DNA of 64,000 nt from Parapedobacter koreensis (GCF_900109365.1 NZ_FNZR01000009.1:206596-270595); one strand, 5' to 3'. Counted from the stretch's first letter, positions 1 to 9,606 are shown. The notes: generated by a model from the letters alone, not told the origin. Program-made: numbers and translations.

Positions 1-1086
1 TCCGAAAACGCCCGGTTCTCATCGATATGCAACCAGTACGGCATCAAGTTTATCGGTGCTACCGCTGAGCAAATCCAACAGATGGGAGACAAATCGTCGG
101 CCAAGGAAACCATGAAAAATGCCGGTGTACCGACCATCCCCGGCTCAGAAGGATTGGTTAAAAACATCAAGGAAGGCATAAAAATAGCCAATGACATTGG
201 CTATCCTGTAATCCTCAAAGCCACCGCTGGCGGTGGCGGACGCGGTATGCGCATCGTGTGGAAAGACGAAGAGTTTGAGCCTGCATGGGACTCCGCACGC
301 CAAGAGGCGGGTGCCGCATTTGGCAATGATGGGATCTACCTCGAAAAATACGTGGAAGATCCGCGCCATATTGAAATACAGGTGGTCGGTGATCAGTATG
401 GCACGGTATGCCACCTTTCAGAACGTGACTGCTCCATCCAGCGGCGCCACCAAAAACTTATCGAGGAAGCCCCCTCTCCTTTTATTACGCCTGAACTACG
501 CAAGGCCATGGGCGAAGCAGCCATCAAGGGAGCCAAAGCCGTCAACTATGAGGGAGCGGGTACCATCGAGTTCTTGGTAGACAAGCACCGTAATTTCTAT
601 TTCATGGAAATGAATACACGGATTCAGGTAGAGCACCCCGTCACCGAGGAGGTCATCAACTTTGACCTTATTAAAGAACAGATTAAAGTAGCCGCCGGTA
701 TCCCCATCTCAGGCAATAACTATGAGCCGACGATGCATGCCATCGAGTGCCGCATCAATGCTGAAGACCCATTCAATGGGTTCAGGCCATCACCGGGCAA
801 AATCACTAATTTCCATTCGCCCGGCGGCCACGGTGTACGGGTAGATACCCATGCATACTCCGGCTACGTGATCCCACCTAATTACGATTCCATGATTGCC
901 AAGCTCATCTGCGTGGCGCAGACCCGCGAGGAAGCCATCTGCACGATGGAACGTGCGTTGAGTGAGTTTGTCATTGAAGGCATCAAGACCACTATCCCGC
1001 TGCACTTAAGGCTGATGCGTGACCCCAATTTCAGGGCGGGCAACTTCACCACCAAGTTTATGGAAACGTTTGATTTGAGCGAATAA
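1..1086 (+). CDS. accC: Acetyl-CoA carboxylase biotin carboxylase subunit (5' end cut by window)
   Basis: ATP-grasp enzyme that carboxylates biotin on the carrier protein, the first half of the acetyl-CoA carboxylase reaction in fatty acid synthesis, in the cytoplasm. The frame is open from base 1 and begins inside the conserved SENA...GFIGA-like region, so roughly 80-85 N-terminal residues lie outside the window; the ATG at position 82 is internal. Visible family signatures are the glycine-rich ATP loop [22 protein letters not shown], the metal/biotin site [16 protein letters not shown], and ECRINAEDP. The C-terminal biotin carboxylase domain is complete and is followed by a strong terminator. 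The biotin carrier gene accB is often just upstream, but that cannot be seen here. Confidence 0.95.
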   Translation, partial: SENARFSSICNQYGIKFIGATAEQIQQMGDKSSAKETMKNAGVPTIPGSEGLVKNIKEGIKIANDIGYPVILKATAGGGGRGMRIVWKDEEFEPAWDSARQEAGAAFGNDGIYLEKYVEDPRHIEIQVVGDQYGTVCHLSERDCSIQRRHQKLIEEAPSPFITPELRKAMGEAAIKGAKAVNYEGAGTIEFLVDKHRNFYFMEMNTRIQVEHPVTEEVINFDLIKEQIKVAAGIPISGNNYEPTMHAIECRINAEDPFNGFRPSPGKITNFHSPGGHGVRVDTHAYSGYVIPPNYDSMIAKLICVAQTREEAICTMERALSEFVIEGIKTTIPLHLRLMRDPNFRAGNFTTKFMETFDLSE

Positions 1087-1107
1087 ATGCAAGATACCGT
1101 GAAGTAC

Positions 1108-1146
1108 ATACCATTCTTATCAATTAGAATGGTATTTTTGTTTTTT
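1108..1146 (+). terminator. Rho-independent terminator after accC
   Basis: A perfect 10-bp stem (ataccattct at 1108-1117 with agaatggtat at 1126-1135), an 8-nt loop and a T-rich run to 1146. It lies between the accC stop and the tatC start, so accC and tatC are probably separate transcripts. Confidence 0.85.
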
Positions 1147-1154
1147 ATATCACC

Positions 1155-2039
1155 ATGAGCAAGTTATCCGGAAAGAAACTGATTGATACCATCAAAAATA
1201 AAGGCAAGAACCTAGAAGCCGAAATGTCGTTTTTTGACCACCTTGAAGTGTTGCGCTGGCACCTTATCCGATCGGCCATCGCAGTTGCGGTCTTTATGGT
1301 GCTGGCCTTTTCATTTTACGATTTCATTTTTGATGACATCATCATGGGGCCTAAAAATCCCGATTTCTGGACTTATCGGATGATGTGCAAAATCGCGGAA
1401 TGGATCAATGCCCCTGATTTCTGCGTGACTGAAGTGCCGGGTACCATCATCAATACGCAGATGGCTGGGCAGTTTATCTTACAGATCAACTCGTCGCTTA
1501 TCATGGCCGTCGTATTGGGTTTTCCCTACCTATTGTATGAGGTATGGCTATTTGTCAAACCTGCGCTGACCGACATCGAGCGTAAATCAGCCAGTGGGTT
1601 CGTATTCTATGCCAGCATGCTATTCATACTTGGTTTGCTATTTGGCTATTTTGTGGTCGTACCCCTTGCCATGAATTTTTTGGCCAATTATTCCATCAGC
1701 GCAGACATCTCAAACACCATCACCATTGACAACTACCTGTCTTTCGTGGCGACGCTTGCGCTCGGATGTGGCATCGTATTCGAACTGCCCATCGTCATCT
1801 TTATCCTTTCCAAATTGGGCATTATGACTCCCCAATTTATGCGGAAGTCACGCCAGTATGCTGTTGTCATTATCTTGATCATCGCCGCAATTATCACCCC
1901 TACACCGGATATCATCACCATGCTTACGGTAAGCTTTCCCATGTTTTTGCTTTACGAGGTGAGTATCATCGTCGCCGGTAGGGTGGAAAAAAGACGGAAG
2001 AAAACCGAGCTGGATTTTTATAGCGGGAAAAATGACTAA
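1155..2039 (+). CDS. tatC: Twin-arginine translocase subunit TatC
   Basis: Inner-membrane receptor of the twin-arginine translocation pathway, which exports folded proteins bearing an RR signal. The 294-residue protein has the cytoplasmic N-terminal signature FFDHLEVLRWHLIRS (around residues 26-40), the FVKPALTDIERK loop and about six hydrophobic segments, as the family requires. The extended loop after the first membrane segment, with two cysteines, is a Bacteroidota-like feature. No tatA is adjacent. Two proteins elsewhere in this window, at 23199-24500 and 30220-31203, carry RR signals and are plausible clients. The 3' end overlaps the next gene by 8 nt. Confidence 0.95.
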   Translation: MSKLSGKKLIDTIKNKGKNLEAEMSFFDHLEVLRWHLIRSAIAVAVFMVLAFSFYDFIFDDIIMGPKNPDFWTYRMMCKIAEWINAPDFCVTEVPGTIINTQMAGQFILQINSSLIMAVVLGFPYLLYEVWLFVKPALTDIERKSASGFVFYASMLFILGLLFGYFVVVPLAMNFLANYSISADISNTITIDNYLSFVATLALGCGIVFELPIVIFILSKLGIMTPQFMRKSRQYAVVIILIIAAIITPTPDIITMLTVSFPMFLLYEVSIIVAGRVEKRRKKTELDFYSGKND

Positions 2040-2493
2040 CCACATACATACCATGACAGCCAACAAAACGATTGCCATTGGCGGCGACCATGCCGGATTT
2101 GATCATAAGGGTGCGCTCATAAGCTACCTCAAAGATGCGGGGTATTCCGTCAAAGACTTCGGCACGTATACAGCCGAATCGGTTGATTACCCTGATTTTG
2201 CCCATCCCGTAGCAGCAGCGGTGGAAAGCGGCGAGTTTGATTGTGGAATATTGGTTTGTGGCAGTGCGAACGGCGTGGCCATCACAGCGAACAAACATCA
2301 AGGGATCCGGGCAGCCATTTGCTGGCTGGAAGAGCTTGCCTCCTTGGCTCGCCAACATAACGACGCCAACGTGGTATGTATCCCCGCCCGGTTTATCGAC
2401 GTGGAATTGGCCAAGACTATCGTCAGCACATTTCTGGCAACCAGCTTCGAAGGCGGACGCCATGCCAATCGCGTAAACAAGATCTCGTGTTAA
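2032..2493 (+). CDS. rpiB: Ribose 5-phosphate isomerase B
   Basis: Interconverts ribose 5-phosphate and ribulose 5-phosphate in the pentose phosphate pathway. RpiB/LacAB signatures are visible: IAIGGDHAGFDHK near the N-terminus, the active-site cysteine in GILVCGSANGVAI, ITANKHQGIRAA, and HNDANVVCIPAR. Length (153 aa from the first ATG) is normal for the family. The start at 2032 overlaps the tatC stop and is preceded by a purine-rich gggaaaa stretch, suggesting translational coupling. An ATG at 2053 would put the conserved strand nearer the N-terminus and cannot be excluded. Confidence 0.92.
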   Translation: MTNHIHTMTANKTIAIGGDHAGFDHKGALISYLKDAGYSVKDFGTYTAESVDYPDFAHPVAAAVESGEFDCGILVCGSANGVAITANKHQGIRAAICWLEELASLARQHNDANVVCIPARFIDVELAKTIVSTFLATSFEGGRHANRVNKISC

Positions 2494-2568
2494 GTCGGGA
2501 GCCAGAAGCCCAATGCCTGGCAGCTCCTACCTGGTGACTCACCCTCAAGTTTATAAAAAAGTAGCAAA

Positions 2569-4140
2569 ATGAAGCGATTTTTATCCTTATTTTTCCTAAT
2601 CCCAGCTTTTTACGGATGCATTGTAGCGCAAGATCCGGTACGACAAAGATATGCTGCCGAAATTAACCCCGAAGCGGCCAAGGCACATCTTTCCATTTTG
2701 GCTTCGGCAGCATTTGAAGGCCGCGGTACCGGTGAGGCCGGAGGCGAACGAGCTGCGGCCTATATCGCCAGTGAATTTGAAAAGCTGGGATTGACGGCTC
2801 CTGTAAATGGCTCATATTTCCAGCCTGTAAAGCTAGTAAGGACAAGCTTTGAGGTCAAGGATTTTGCTATTGACGGTAAATCCTTTGTCAATGGTAAGGA
2901 TTTTTACTTTGTAGGCAACGGGCCTGAGACCAGCGTGGACGCAAAAGAAATCGTCTTCATCGGCTATGGTATCAGCGAAGGGAAATACGACGACCTCAAA
3001 GGCATCGATATTAAAGGCAAAGTTGTCTTGCTGCTGAGTGAAGGCGAACCCAAAAACGCCCAAGGTAACTCCTTGATCACCGGCACCGATACACCATCTG
3101 AGTGGGTGACGTCACGCACCAAGCGGTTGCAGAATATCACAGCGAAAGAACCCAAGCTTATTATCGCGGTATCAAATACCATCAAAGAATCGCTCGAACG
3201 CTTTGGCGCACGGCTTGTGCAGCCCCGTATCTCGCTTGAAGAGGGTGCCAACCAGCCAGTGATCAATACCACGCCCGTGGCCAACATCAGCACAGAAATG
3301 GCTGACCTGCTTCTGAGAGGGGCAAAAATGACCATAACGGCATTGGAACAACAAATCAACAATACGCAGCAACCGCAAACGAAAACGTATAGCGGGAGAT
3401 TCCATACGGCTTTTGGCACTGTCATAACGCCTTTTACTTCCCCCAATGTATTGGGCTACCTCGAAGGTACAGACCTAAAAGGTGAGCTCGTAGTCATCTC
3501 CTCCCACTACGATCATGACGGCAATCAAAACGGCACCATTTTCTTCGGTGCGGACGACAATGGCTCCGGCACAACGGGTGTATTAACACTTGCGCGCGCA
3601 TATACCAAAGCTAAAGCAGAAGGCCATGGCCCCCGGCGAAGCATCCTTTTCATCACCTTTACGGCCGAAGAAAAAGGATTGTTGGGTTCAAACTATTACG
3701 CGCGAAATCCTGTTTTTCCATTGGAAAGCACGGTCGTAAACCTCAACATGGATATGATAGGCAGGATAGATGACAAACACCTGCGCGGCAACCACAACTA
3801 TGTGCATGCGATTGGATCAGATAAACTCAGTTCCGAACTGAAGGCCATCAATGAAAATGCCAACGCCGAATACACGCATATGGAACTGGATTATATGTAT
3901 GACGATCCGAAAGATCCCATGCGTATCTACTACCGTTCAGACCAGTACAACTTTGCCAAGCATGGTATCCCGGTGGTGTTTTATTTCAGCGGATTACACC
4001 CGGACTACCACACCCCTGCAGACACGGTAGATAAAATTGATTTTGAGATGCTGGCCAGGCGTGCCCAGCTGGTATTCTATACTGCATGGGAAGTCGCCAA
4101 CCGGGATAAACGTTTGGTGGTAGATTCAAACAAAGAGTAA
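2569..4140 (+). CDS. M28 family zinc aminopeptidase, secreted
   Basis: Probable exported di-zinc aminopeptidase. A hydrophobic signal (residues 1-20) ends in either an FYGC lipobox-like site or an AQ cleavage site, so it may be a lipoprotein or periplasmic. A PA-type insert precedes the M28 catalytic domain. Zinc ligands expected for the family are visible: His in SSHYDHD (near residue 313), Asp in GADDNGSG (about 329), the Glu pair in TAEEKG (366-367), Asp in NMDMIG (395) and His in DYHTPADT (481). The substrate is unknown. The next gene starts 5 bp after the stop, so the two may be co-transcribed. Confidence 0.9.
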   Translation: MKRFLSLFFLIPAFYGCIVAQDPVRQRYAAEINPEAAKAHLSILASAAFEGRGTGEAGGERAAAYIASEFEKLGLTAPVNGSYFQPVKLVRTSFEVKDFAIDGKSFVNGKDFYFVGNGPETSVDAKEIVFIGYGISEGKYDDLKGIDIKGKVVLLLSEGEPKNAQGNSLITGTDTPSEWVTSRTKRLQNITAKEPKLIIAVSNTIKESLERFGARLVQPRISLEEGANQPVINTTPVANISTEMADLLLRGAKMTITALEQQINNTQQPQTKTYSGRFHTAFGTVITPFTSPNVLGYLEGTDLKGELVVISSHYDHDGNQNGTIFFGADDNGSGTTGVLTLARAYTKAKAEGHGPRRSILFITFTAEEKGLLGSNYYARNPVFPLESTVVNLNMDMIGRIDDKHLRGNHNYVHAIGSDKLSSELKAINENANAEYTHMELDYMYDDPKDPMRIYYRSDQYNFAKHGIPVVFYFSGLHPDYHTPADTVDKIDFEMLARRAQLVFYTAWEVANRDKRLVVDSNKE

Positions 4141-4145
4141 CACCG

Positions 4146-5402
4146 ATGATGATCGCCGTAGCCATACCATTGATTACAAACGATGCGATAGTCTTCGGTG
4201 TATTGATGGTTGTCCTCGCTGGCGTATTTTATACCTCATCGTTAAACCATTGGTTTTTTAAACGGTTGTATTCCGTATTGCCTCCCCTCTTGCTTTGTTA
4301 TTTCATTCCGGGCTTATTAAACTCTATTGGCGTTATTGATGGGAAAAATTCAGCATTGTATGGCGTGAGCTCAAATTACTTATTGCCCGCTTGTTTAGTG
4401 TTATTTACGCTGAGCCTCAACCTTCCCGAATTGTGGAAACTACGCAAACACGCCGGGATAATGTTTGCAACGACGGTAGTAAGCGTGATGTTTGGTGGTG
4501 CCTTGGCCGTATATGTAGTTGGATTATTTGCGCCTGAGGTAGTGGGCGGAACAGGACCTAACGAAGTTTGGCGGGGTTTAGCCACATTAGCAGGTTCGTG
4601 GATAGGAGGTGGTGCCAACCAAGCTGCCTTATACCGGATCTTCGAGCCATCTCCCGAATTATTTTCAGCAACTATCGCCGTTGATGTATTCATTGCCTAC
4701 GGTTATATGGCGCTCTTGCTTTTTGGCGCAGGTAAAGCCGAACGGATGAACAGATTCTTCCGTGCTGATAACCGTGCTGTGGAAGAATTGACAAAAAGGA
4801 TGGAGGTCTATCAAAGCACAAACACCAGAACTCTTCAAATAAAGGACTTAATGATCATGTTGGGGTTGGCCTTCGGTACCACAGCCATCGCTCATTTCTT
4901 CGGCAGTTCAATCGCCAAATGGATCAATGCCCATGCCCCCTATCTTGATAAATTCAGCCTTACATCCGATTTTTTTTGGATCATTCTGATTGTCACCGTG
5001 CTTGGCATCCTGCTCTCTGCCACTAAAGCGAGGCAATTCGAAGGAGCTGGTGCCTCCAAAATAGGAACGGTATTTCTTTATGTGCTTATCGCCAGTATTG
5101 GCATGCAGATGAATATTTTCTCAATATTTGATAACCCCGGGCTATTCTTAGTCGGCATCATCTGGATGCTGTTTCATGTAGTATTCCTGGCCATTGTGGG
5201 ATGGCTTATACGTGCTCCTTTTTTCTTCTTCGCGGTATCAAGCATGTCAAATATCGGTGGGGTCGCTTCAGCATCTGCTACCGCTGCAGCCTTCCATCCA
5301 TCGTTAGTATCGGTGGGTGTGATCCTATCGATATGTGCCTATGCTGTCGGCACCTACGCCGGCTATTTATGTGGTATATTGATGCAATTGGTTTCACCCT
5401 AA
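4146..5402 (+). CDS. DUF819 family integral membrane protein
   Basis: A 418-residue, very hydrophobic protein with about ten membrane segments that fits the DUF819 (YjcL-like) family, whose function is not established; a transport role is usually supposed. Recognisable features are the N-terminal LITNDAIVFGVLMVV segment, the glycine-rich GSWIGGGANQAA loop in the middle and MSNIGGVASASATAAAFHP near the C-terminus, two related repeats as in transporter inverted folds. It follows the M28 peptidase by 5 bp, which would suit uptake of peptidase products, but that link is inference only. Confidence 0.85.
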   Translation: MMIAVAIPLITNDAIVFGVLMVVLAGVFYTSSLNHWFFKRLYSVLPPLLLCYFIPGLLNSIGVIDGKNSALYGVSSNYLLPACLVLFTLSLNLPELWKLRKHAGIMFATTVVSVMFGGALAVYVVGLFAPEVVGGTGPNEVWRGLATLAGSWIGGGANQAALYRIFEPSPELFSATIAVDVFIAYGYMALLLFGAGKAERMNRFFRADNRAVEELTKRMEVYQSTNTRTLQIKDLMIMLGLAFGTTAIAHFFGSSIAKWINAHAPYLDKFSLTSDFFWIILIVTVLGILLSATKARQFEGAGASKIGTVFLYVLIASIGMQMNIFSIFDNPGLFLVGIIWMLFHVVFLAIVGWLIRAPFFFFAVSSMSNIGGVASASATAAAFHPSLVSVGVILSICAYAVGTYAGYLCGILMQLVSP

Positions 5403-5429
5403 GGGCCAGAACCGCGTAATAGCAGCATG

Positions 5430-7109
5430 TTACTGCTGTAGATTCAGCCGGATGGGCAAGGTGTAAGCCACTCGCACGGGCCTGCCATTCTGAATGCCCG
5501 GAGACCAATTGGCGCTCTTTTGCAATACGCGGATGGCTGCATCGCCTGTACCATAGCCTAAATCCCGAACCAACTTCAGGTCCGTAAGGCTACCGTCTTT
5601 ATTGATGATGAAGGATACCTGCACCTGGCCATTCACCCCCTGATCAATGGCCTCTTGCGGATAGTCATAATTTTTCCCGATATACTCCATAAACGCCCGC
5701 AATCCACCCGGTGGCTCTGGATTAACTTCTACGGATTGAAAAAGCGCATCGGAACCTTCTTCTGCGGCGGCATCCTGTGGCGTATCTTCCACCTTAATGG
5801 TAAGGTGTTGCTGTATTTTTGGCTTTGGAATCACAACGATTTCCGGCGCTTTTTTATCTGTCTTAGCCGAACGCGGATCCACAGGTGGGGGAGGCGGGGG
5901 TTCGGCAGCGTATCCGATGATGACTAAATCTCCCAATTGCGTATGATCCGGTGACATCGGAGGAGGTGGCGAGGATAAGTCCGTCGATGCTAATCCTTGT
6001 ATCTTAAAGGTGATGGTAAACATATTTTTCCCTTCGGGAGCCAGCCGCTCCACCTCTTCCTGCTGCATCACGCGCAATACCTCAGCTTCCTGACCGTGCC
6101 CCAACCTATTCAGGAACTGGATACTTTCAAAACTGTTGCCTACTTTTTCATAAGCCACGGCCAACATTCCCTGCATATTATTTGCTAGGGCATCTTTGCT
6201 ATAGCTGACCTGCTGCCCAAGGGCTTTTCTAAAATCGTTCGTATCCAATCCGGTGGCTGCGGTCATTTCTGTTTCCTTGCCATTGTCTCCGCCGCTTTGG
6301 TTGCATGCTATCGAAAAAACAGCCAACCCAACTACGATGGGCAGCAGCCACACGTACCTGAATAAGCGTTGTTGAGGCGATTTATCACGCAGGAGCATGC
6401 TTATCCGGGACGTTAACAGGCGTTTGTCCGAAAATGTATTGGCCAATAGCCTGCGTTCCACTCCCATGGCATGGGATACCAACAACTCGGCATAGCCAAT
6501 ATCATCACCGGCAGCTGTTTTTCCATCCGCGATGTACTCGTGTTGTAATTTGATAGCACGTTCGTAACGATACACTACAGGGTTGAACCAGTTGAAAATT
6601 TTAACCAACTCTATCAGTAAAATATCTATGCTATGCCACTCGCTCACATGTACCTGTTCATGGCGGTTTATCAACTCGTGGCCGCCTAATGCACGGTCTA
6701 TGCGGATGGCTCCAAAAAACGAAAAAGCTTTGCCTCGGGATCGCCCATTTAACAGGCGGAGTGTGCCGAGCAGGCGAAATGCAAACAGCAGGAACGCCAC
6801 TGCGCATCCGGCTACATAGCCATAAACCAATATATATTGGCGCGTAGCGGTCGTCAGATTTACTTCCTCAGCAGCTGTATACTGAACTACCACGGTATCG
6901 TTGGCCTGTATTACAGGCAAATAAGGCCGGTATCCTGTATAAGCGTGCCATGCTGAATATTCCATAAAAGGCAAGGTATATGCCAACACCATGCCTCCAA
7001 GCAGGTAAATCCGATTCCACCGAAAGAACGTTTCTTTCCGCAGGGATAAGTAATAAAAGCCATAAAAAATGACCAGGTAAAAATTGGCCAGTAGTAAGTA
7101 CATCATCAT
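5430..7109 (-). CDS. BlaR1-type M56 membrane peptidase with C-terminal TonB domain
   Basis: Likely a membrane sensor protease paired with the BlaI-like repressor directly upstream. There are membrane segments near residues 4-22, 35-50, 92-113 and 248-268, and a zinc-peptidase motif HEQVH at 150-154 followed by HEYIAD at 190-195. After the last membrane segment (ending in a Cys) comes a periplasmic region, a proline-rich spacer with runs of PPPP and PPPPPP, and a C-terminal TonB domain (about 468-558) containing YPQEAIDQGVNGQVQVSF. In BlaR1/MecR1 the M56 domain cleaves the repressor when a ligand is sensed outside; here the sensor end is a TonB-like domain instead of a penicillin-binding domain. 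Three consecutive ATGs (7109, 7106, 7103) are possible starts. Confidence 0.9.
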   Translation of the reverse strand: MMMYLLLANFYLVIFYGFYYLSLRKETFFRWNRIYLLGGMVLAYTLPFMEYSAWHAYTGYRPYLPVIQANDTVVVQYTAAEEVNLTTATRQYILVYGYVAGCAVAFLLFAFRLLGTLRLLNGRSRGKAFSFFGAIRIDRALGGHELINRHEQVHVSEWHSIDILLIELVKIFNWFNPVVYRYERAIKLQHEYIADGKTAAGDDIGYAELLVSHAMGVERRLLANTFSDKRLLTSRISMLLRDKSPQQRLFRYVWLLPIVVGLAVFSIACNQSGGDNGKETEMTAATGLDTNDFRKALGQQVSYSKDALANNMQGMLAVAYEKVGNSFESIQFLNRLGHGQEAEVLRVMQQEEVERLAPEGKNMFTITFKIQGLASTDLSSPPPPMSPDHTQLGDLVIIGYAAEPPPPPPVDPRSAKTDKKAPEIVVIPKPKIQQHLTIKVEDTPQDAAAEEGSDALFQSVEVNPEPPGGLRAFMEYIGKNYDYPQEAIDQGVNGQVQVSFIINKDGSLTDLKLVRDLGYGTGDAAIRVLQKSANWSPGIQNGRPVRVAYTLPIRLNLQQ

Positions 7110-7112
7110 GAT

Positions 7113-7493
7113 TTACCTCCGTTGTTTCCGTGCTTCTTCCAGTAACTTTAAGAGTTCGTCAGCATCTTTAAGATCGAGTTGCTCCTCTTCCAAAAAGAAG
7201 GATAACATATTTCTCGCCGAATTATTGAAGTAGCCGTGTAATAACTTGCCTGTAGCAAACGTGCGGTACTCTTCCTTAGATACCAAGGGATAATAGCGGT
7301 GGCTTTTACCGAAAGCCTCATGGCCAACAAACCCTTTCGTCTCTAATATCCGTACAATGGTAGATACGGTATTGTAAGCAGGCTTCGGCACGGGCAGCCG
7401 GTCAATAATGTCTTTTACAAAAGCATTTTTAAGATCCCACAATTCCTGCATAATCTGTTCCTCGGCACGTGTCAATTCTTTTAATTCTTTCAT
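7113..7493 (-). CDS. BlaI/MecI/CopY family transcriptional repressor
   Basis: Small winged-helix repressor (126 aa from this start) with the BlaI hallmarks LTRAEEQIMQELW, the recognition helix region PAYNTVSTIVRILETKGFV, and HRYYPLVSKEEYR, followed by a C-terminal dimerisation helix. Its stop is 3 bp before the M56 peptidase, the classic repressor-sensor operon. An in-frame ATG at 7523 would add ten residues, but the -7 promoter box at 7534-7541 predicts transcription starting near 7527, so the ATG at 7493 is preferred. The operator-like repeats upstream imply autoregulation. Confidence 0.93.
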   Translation of the reverse strand: MKELKELTRAEEQIMQELWDLKNAFVKDIIDRLPVPKPAYNTVSTIVRILETKGFVGHEAFGKSHRYYPLVSKEEYRTFATGKLLHGYFNNSARNMLSFFLEEEQLDLKDADELLKLLEEARKQRR

Positions 7494-7533
7494 GATTTTG
7501 TCGTTGGTTAACCTCTCTTGCATGAGCTATAAG

Positions 7534-7570
7534 CAAATATAAAACTAACAATTTAGTTTCGCAACTAAAT
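7534..7570 (-). promoter_or_regulatory. Promoter and probable BlaI operator of the repressor-sensor operon
   Basis: On the minus strand a TATATTTG -7 box (7541 to 7534) lies 20 nt downstream of a TTG -33 element. The region between holds an inverted repeat, atttagtt (7551-7558) and aactaaat (7563-7570), with a third half-site aactaa at 7543-7548. The three half-sites start exactly 10 bp apart (7543, 7553, 7563). Placement over the promoter fits repressor occlusion. Confidence 0.65.
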
Positions 7571-7673
7571 CCAAATTTTTTTAACGCCATCATACCAATC
7601 TTTTTACGTTCTCGTGAACATCCCTTCGGAAAATTTATCCGTATTTTGTGGTAAAGCAAATTGAAGGGAGCAA

Positions 7674-8813
7674 ATGAAGATAGGTATTGTGTGCTATCCC
7701 ACCTTTGGTGGAAGCGGTGTGGTGGCTACAGAACTCGGTAAAGCCTTGGCGGCCAGTGGCCATCAAGTCCATTTTATTACATATAGCCAGCCTGCGAGGC
7801 TGGATTTTTTCTCGGAGAACCTCTATTACCATGAGGTGACCATATCGAAGTATCCCTTGTTTGACTTTCCACCTTATGAATTGGCCCTAGCCAGTAAGCT
7901 GGTGGATGTCGTTCGGTTTGAAAAGCTTGATTTGCTTCATGTACACTATGCCATCCCCCATGCATCGGCGGCATTCATGGCGAAGCAGATTTTAGCCACT
8001 TACGGCATTCATATTCCTGTGGTGACGACATTGCACGGCACAGATATCACGCTCGTGGGCAAAGATGCCAGCTACAGTCCGGTAGTGACCTTTTCCATCA
8101 ATCAATCGGACGGTGTGACCGCTGTATCCCACAATTTGAAGGAAGAAACGTTAAGCTACTTCGACGTAACGCGGGAAATCCGCGTCATCCCCAACTTTAT
8201 CGATTTGGATCGCTTCAGCCTCAAACCTCGCCAGCATTTTAAACAAGCCATTGCTCCAGGAGACGAGCGCATCTTGGTACATACCTCCAATTTCCGCAAG
8301 GTAAAACGCACCACTGATGTCATCCGCATCTTTAAGAAAGTACAGGAAAAAGTACCCAGTAAGCTGCTCATGGTGGGTGACGGGCCGGAACGGACAGCTG
8401 CCGAACAACTGTCCCGTGAGCTCGGCGTGGCCAATGATATCCGTTTCTTGGGCAAGCAGGACGCCATCGAGGAAATCTTGTCGGTGTCCGACCTTTTCAT
8501 CATCCCTTCAGGCTCGGAAAGTTTTGGCCTTGCGGCACTGGAAGCCATGGCTTGCAAAGTACCCGTTATCTCGTCCAACACTGGAGGGTTGCCCGAATTA
8601 AATGTGAATGGCGTAACAGGCTTCCTCAGCGACGTCGGCGACGTGGATTCCATGGCCAATAATGCTATCCATATCCTTGAAGACAACACGCGCTTGGAGC
8701 AATTCAAGGAAGCCGCCTTGGAGCGTGCCAAGGACTTTAAATTGGCCAATATCATGCCGCTATATGAGCAATATTACCAAGAAGTCATCGATAGTGTACA
8801 GCAAAATGCCTGA
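7674..8813 (+). CDS. bshA: N-acetyl-alpha-D-glucosaminyl L-malate synthase BshA
   Basis: GT4 glycosyltransferase that joins UDP-GlcNAc and L-malate in the first step of bacillithiol synthesis. The 379-residue protein begins MKIGIVCYPTFGGSGVVATE, the characteristic BshA N-terminus, and has LHVHYAIPHA, TLHGTDITLVG, VIPNFIDL, and the nucleotide-sugar site ESFGLAALEAMACKVPVI. The closest alternatives are other GT4 enzymes, but the N-terminal block is diagnostic. It has a rare good Shine-Dalgarno-like sequence, gaagggagcaa, just before the ATG. bshB and bshC are not in the window. Confidence 0.92.
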   Translation: MKIGIVCYPTFGGSGVVATELGKALAASGHQVHFITYSQPARLDFFSENLYYHEVTISKYPLFDFPPYELALASKLVDVVRFEKLDLLHVHYAIPHASAAFMAKQILATYGIHIPVVTTLHGTDITLVGKDASYSPVVTFSINQSDGVTAVSHNLKEETLSYFDVTREIRVIPNFIDLDRFSLKPRQHFKQAIAPGDERILVHTSNFRKVKRTTDVIRIFKKVQEKVPSKLLMVGDGPERTAAEQLSRELGVANDIRFLGKQDAIEEILSVSDLFIIPSGSESFGLAALEAMACKVPVISSNTGGLPELNVNGVTGFLSDVGDVDSMANNAIHILEDNTRLEQFKEAALERAKDFKLANIMPLYEQYYQEVIDSVQQNA

Positions 8814-8853
8814 TTGCCTGTAAAGTCAAATCCGACAGTTAAAAAAAATCTTT

Positions 8854-8861
8854 TATCTTTG
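8854..8861 (+). promoter_or_regulatory. -7 promoter box for pyrH
   Basis: TATCTTTG matches TAnnTTTG and lies 36 nt before the pyrH ATG. No clear TTG -33 element is seen. A 6-bp hairpin (cttgga/tccaag, 8865-8885) falls in the predicted leader. Confidence 0.5.
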
Positions 8862-8897
8862 CCGCTTGGAAAGTCCCTCTCCAAGACAGCAAGTTAT

Positions 8898-9605
8898 ATG
8901 AAATACAAACGCATCCTACTCAAACTCAGCGGAGAAGCCCTCATGGGCGATCAAAACTATGGTATTGATATCAACCGCGTAGCTCAATACGCCAAGGATA
9001 TCAAAGAAATTCATGACAAAGGCATGGAAGTAGCTATCGTCATCGGAGGTGGCAACATCTACCGCGGGCTCAGCGCCGAAAAGGCCGGGATGGATCGCGT
9101 GCAGGCAGACTATATGGGCATGCTGGCGACGGTCATCAACAGCATGGCGCTGCAAGATGCGCTGGAGAAACGGGCCATTAAAACGCGTCTGCTCACAGCC
9201 ATTAAAATGGAACAAATCTGCGAACCTTTCATCCGGCGCCGTGCAGTACGCCACCTTGAAAAAGGAAGGGTGGTCATCTTCGGTGCAGGTACGGGCAACC
9301 CTTATTTTACTACGGATACAGCCGCATCGCTCCGTGCCATCGAAATCAATGCCGATGTGGTGCTCAAGGGCACACGCGTAGACGGCATTTACACAGCCGA
9401 CCCGCTGAAAGATCCCACGGCAACCCGCTTCGATGAAATCACATTCCAGGATGTATACAACCGTGGGCTCAATGTGATGGATATGACGGCCTTCACCCTT
9501 TGCCAGGAGAATAAGCTGCCCATTATCGTGTTTGACATGAACAAACCCGGCAACCTTGCGGCACTTGCCAATGGCGAGCCCGTTGGAACTTTAGTACGAG
9601 AATAA
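8898..9605 (+). CDS. pyrH: UMP kinase
   Basis: Phosphorylates UMP to UDP in pyrimidine nucleotide synthesis; cytoplasmic hexamer in the family. The 235-residue protein starts [17 protein letters not shown], the standard PyrH N-terminus, with [11 protein letters not shown], the [16 protein letters not shown] helix and [13 protein letters not shown]. The frame is open upstream to a TTG at 8814, but homology and the promoter box at 8854 place the start at 8898. It is followed by frr, the widely conserved pyrH-frr order. Confidence 0.96.
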   Translation: MKYKRILLKLSGEALMGDQNYGIDINRVAQYAKDIKEIHDKGMEVAIVIGGGNIYRGLSAEKAGMDRVQADYMGMLATVINSMALQDALEKRAIKTRLLTAIKMEQICEPFIRRRAVRHLEKGRVVIFGAGTGNPYFTTDTAASLRAIEINADVVLKGTRVDGIYTADPLKDPTATRFDEITFQDVYNRGLNVMDMTAFTLCQENKLPIIVFDMNKPGNLAALANGEPVGTLVRE

Positions 9606-9606
9606 T

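Noticed and set aside
5403..5445. Small hairpin between the convergent DUF819 and M56 genes as a bidirectional terminator
   Set aside because: Only five base pairs and no T run on either strand.
8156..8755. 199-codon minus-strand frame opposite bshA
   Set aside because: Serine/arginine-rich composition typical of an antisense shadow; bshA is unambiguous.
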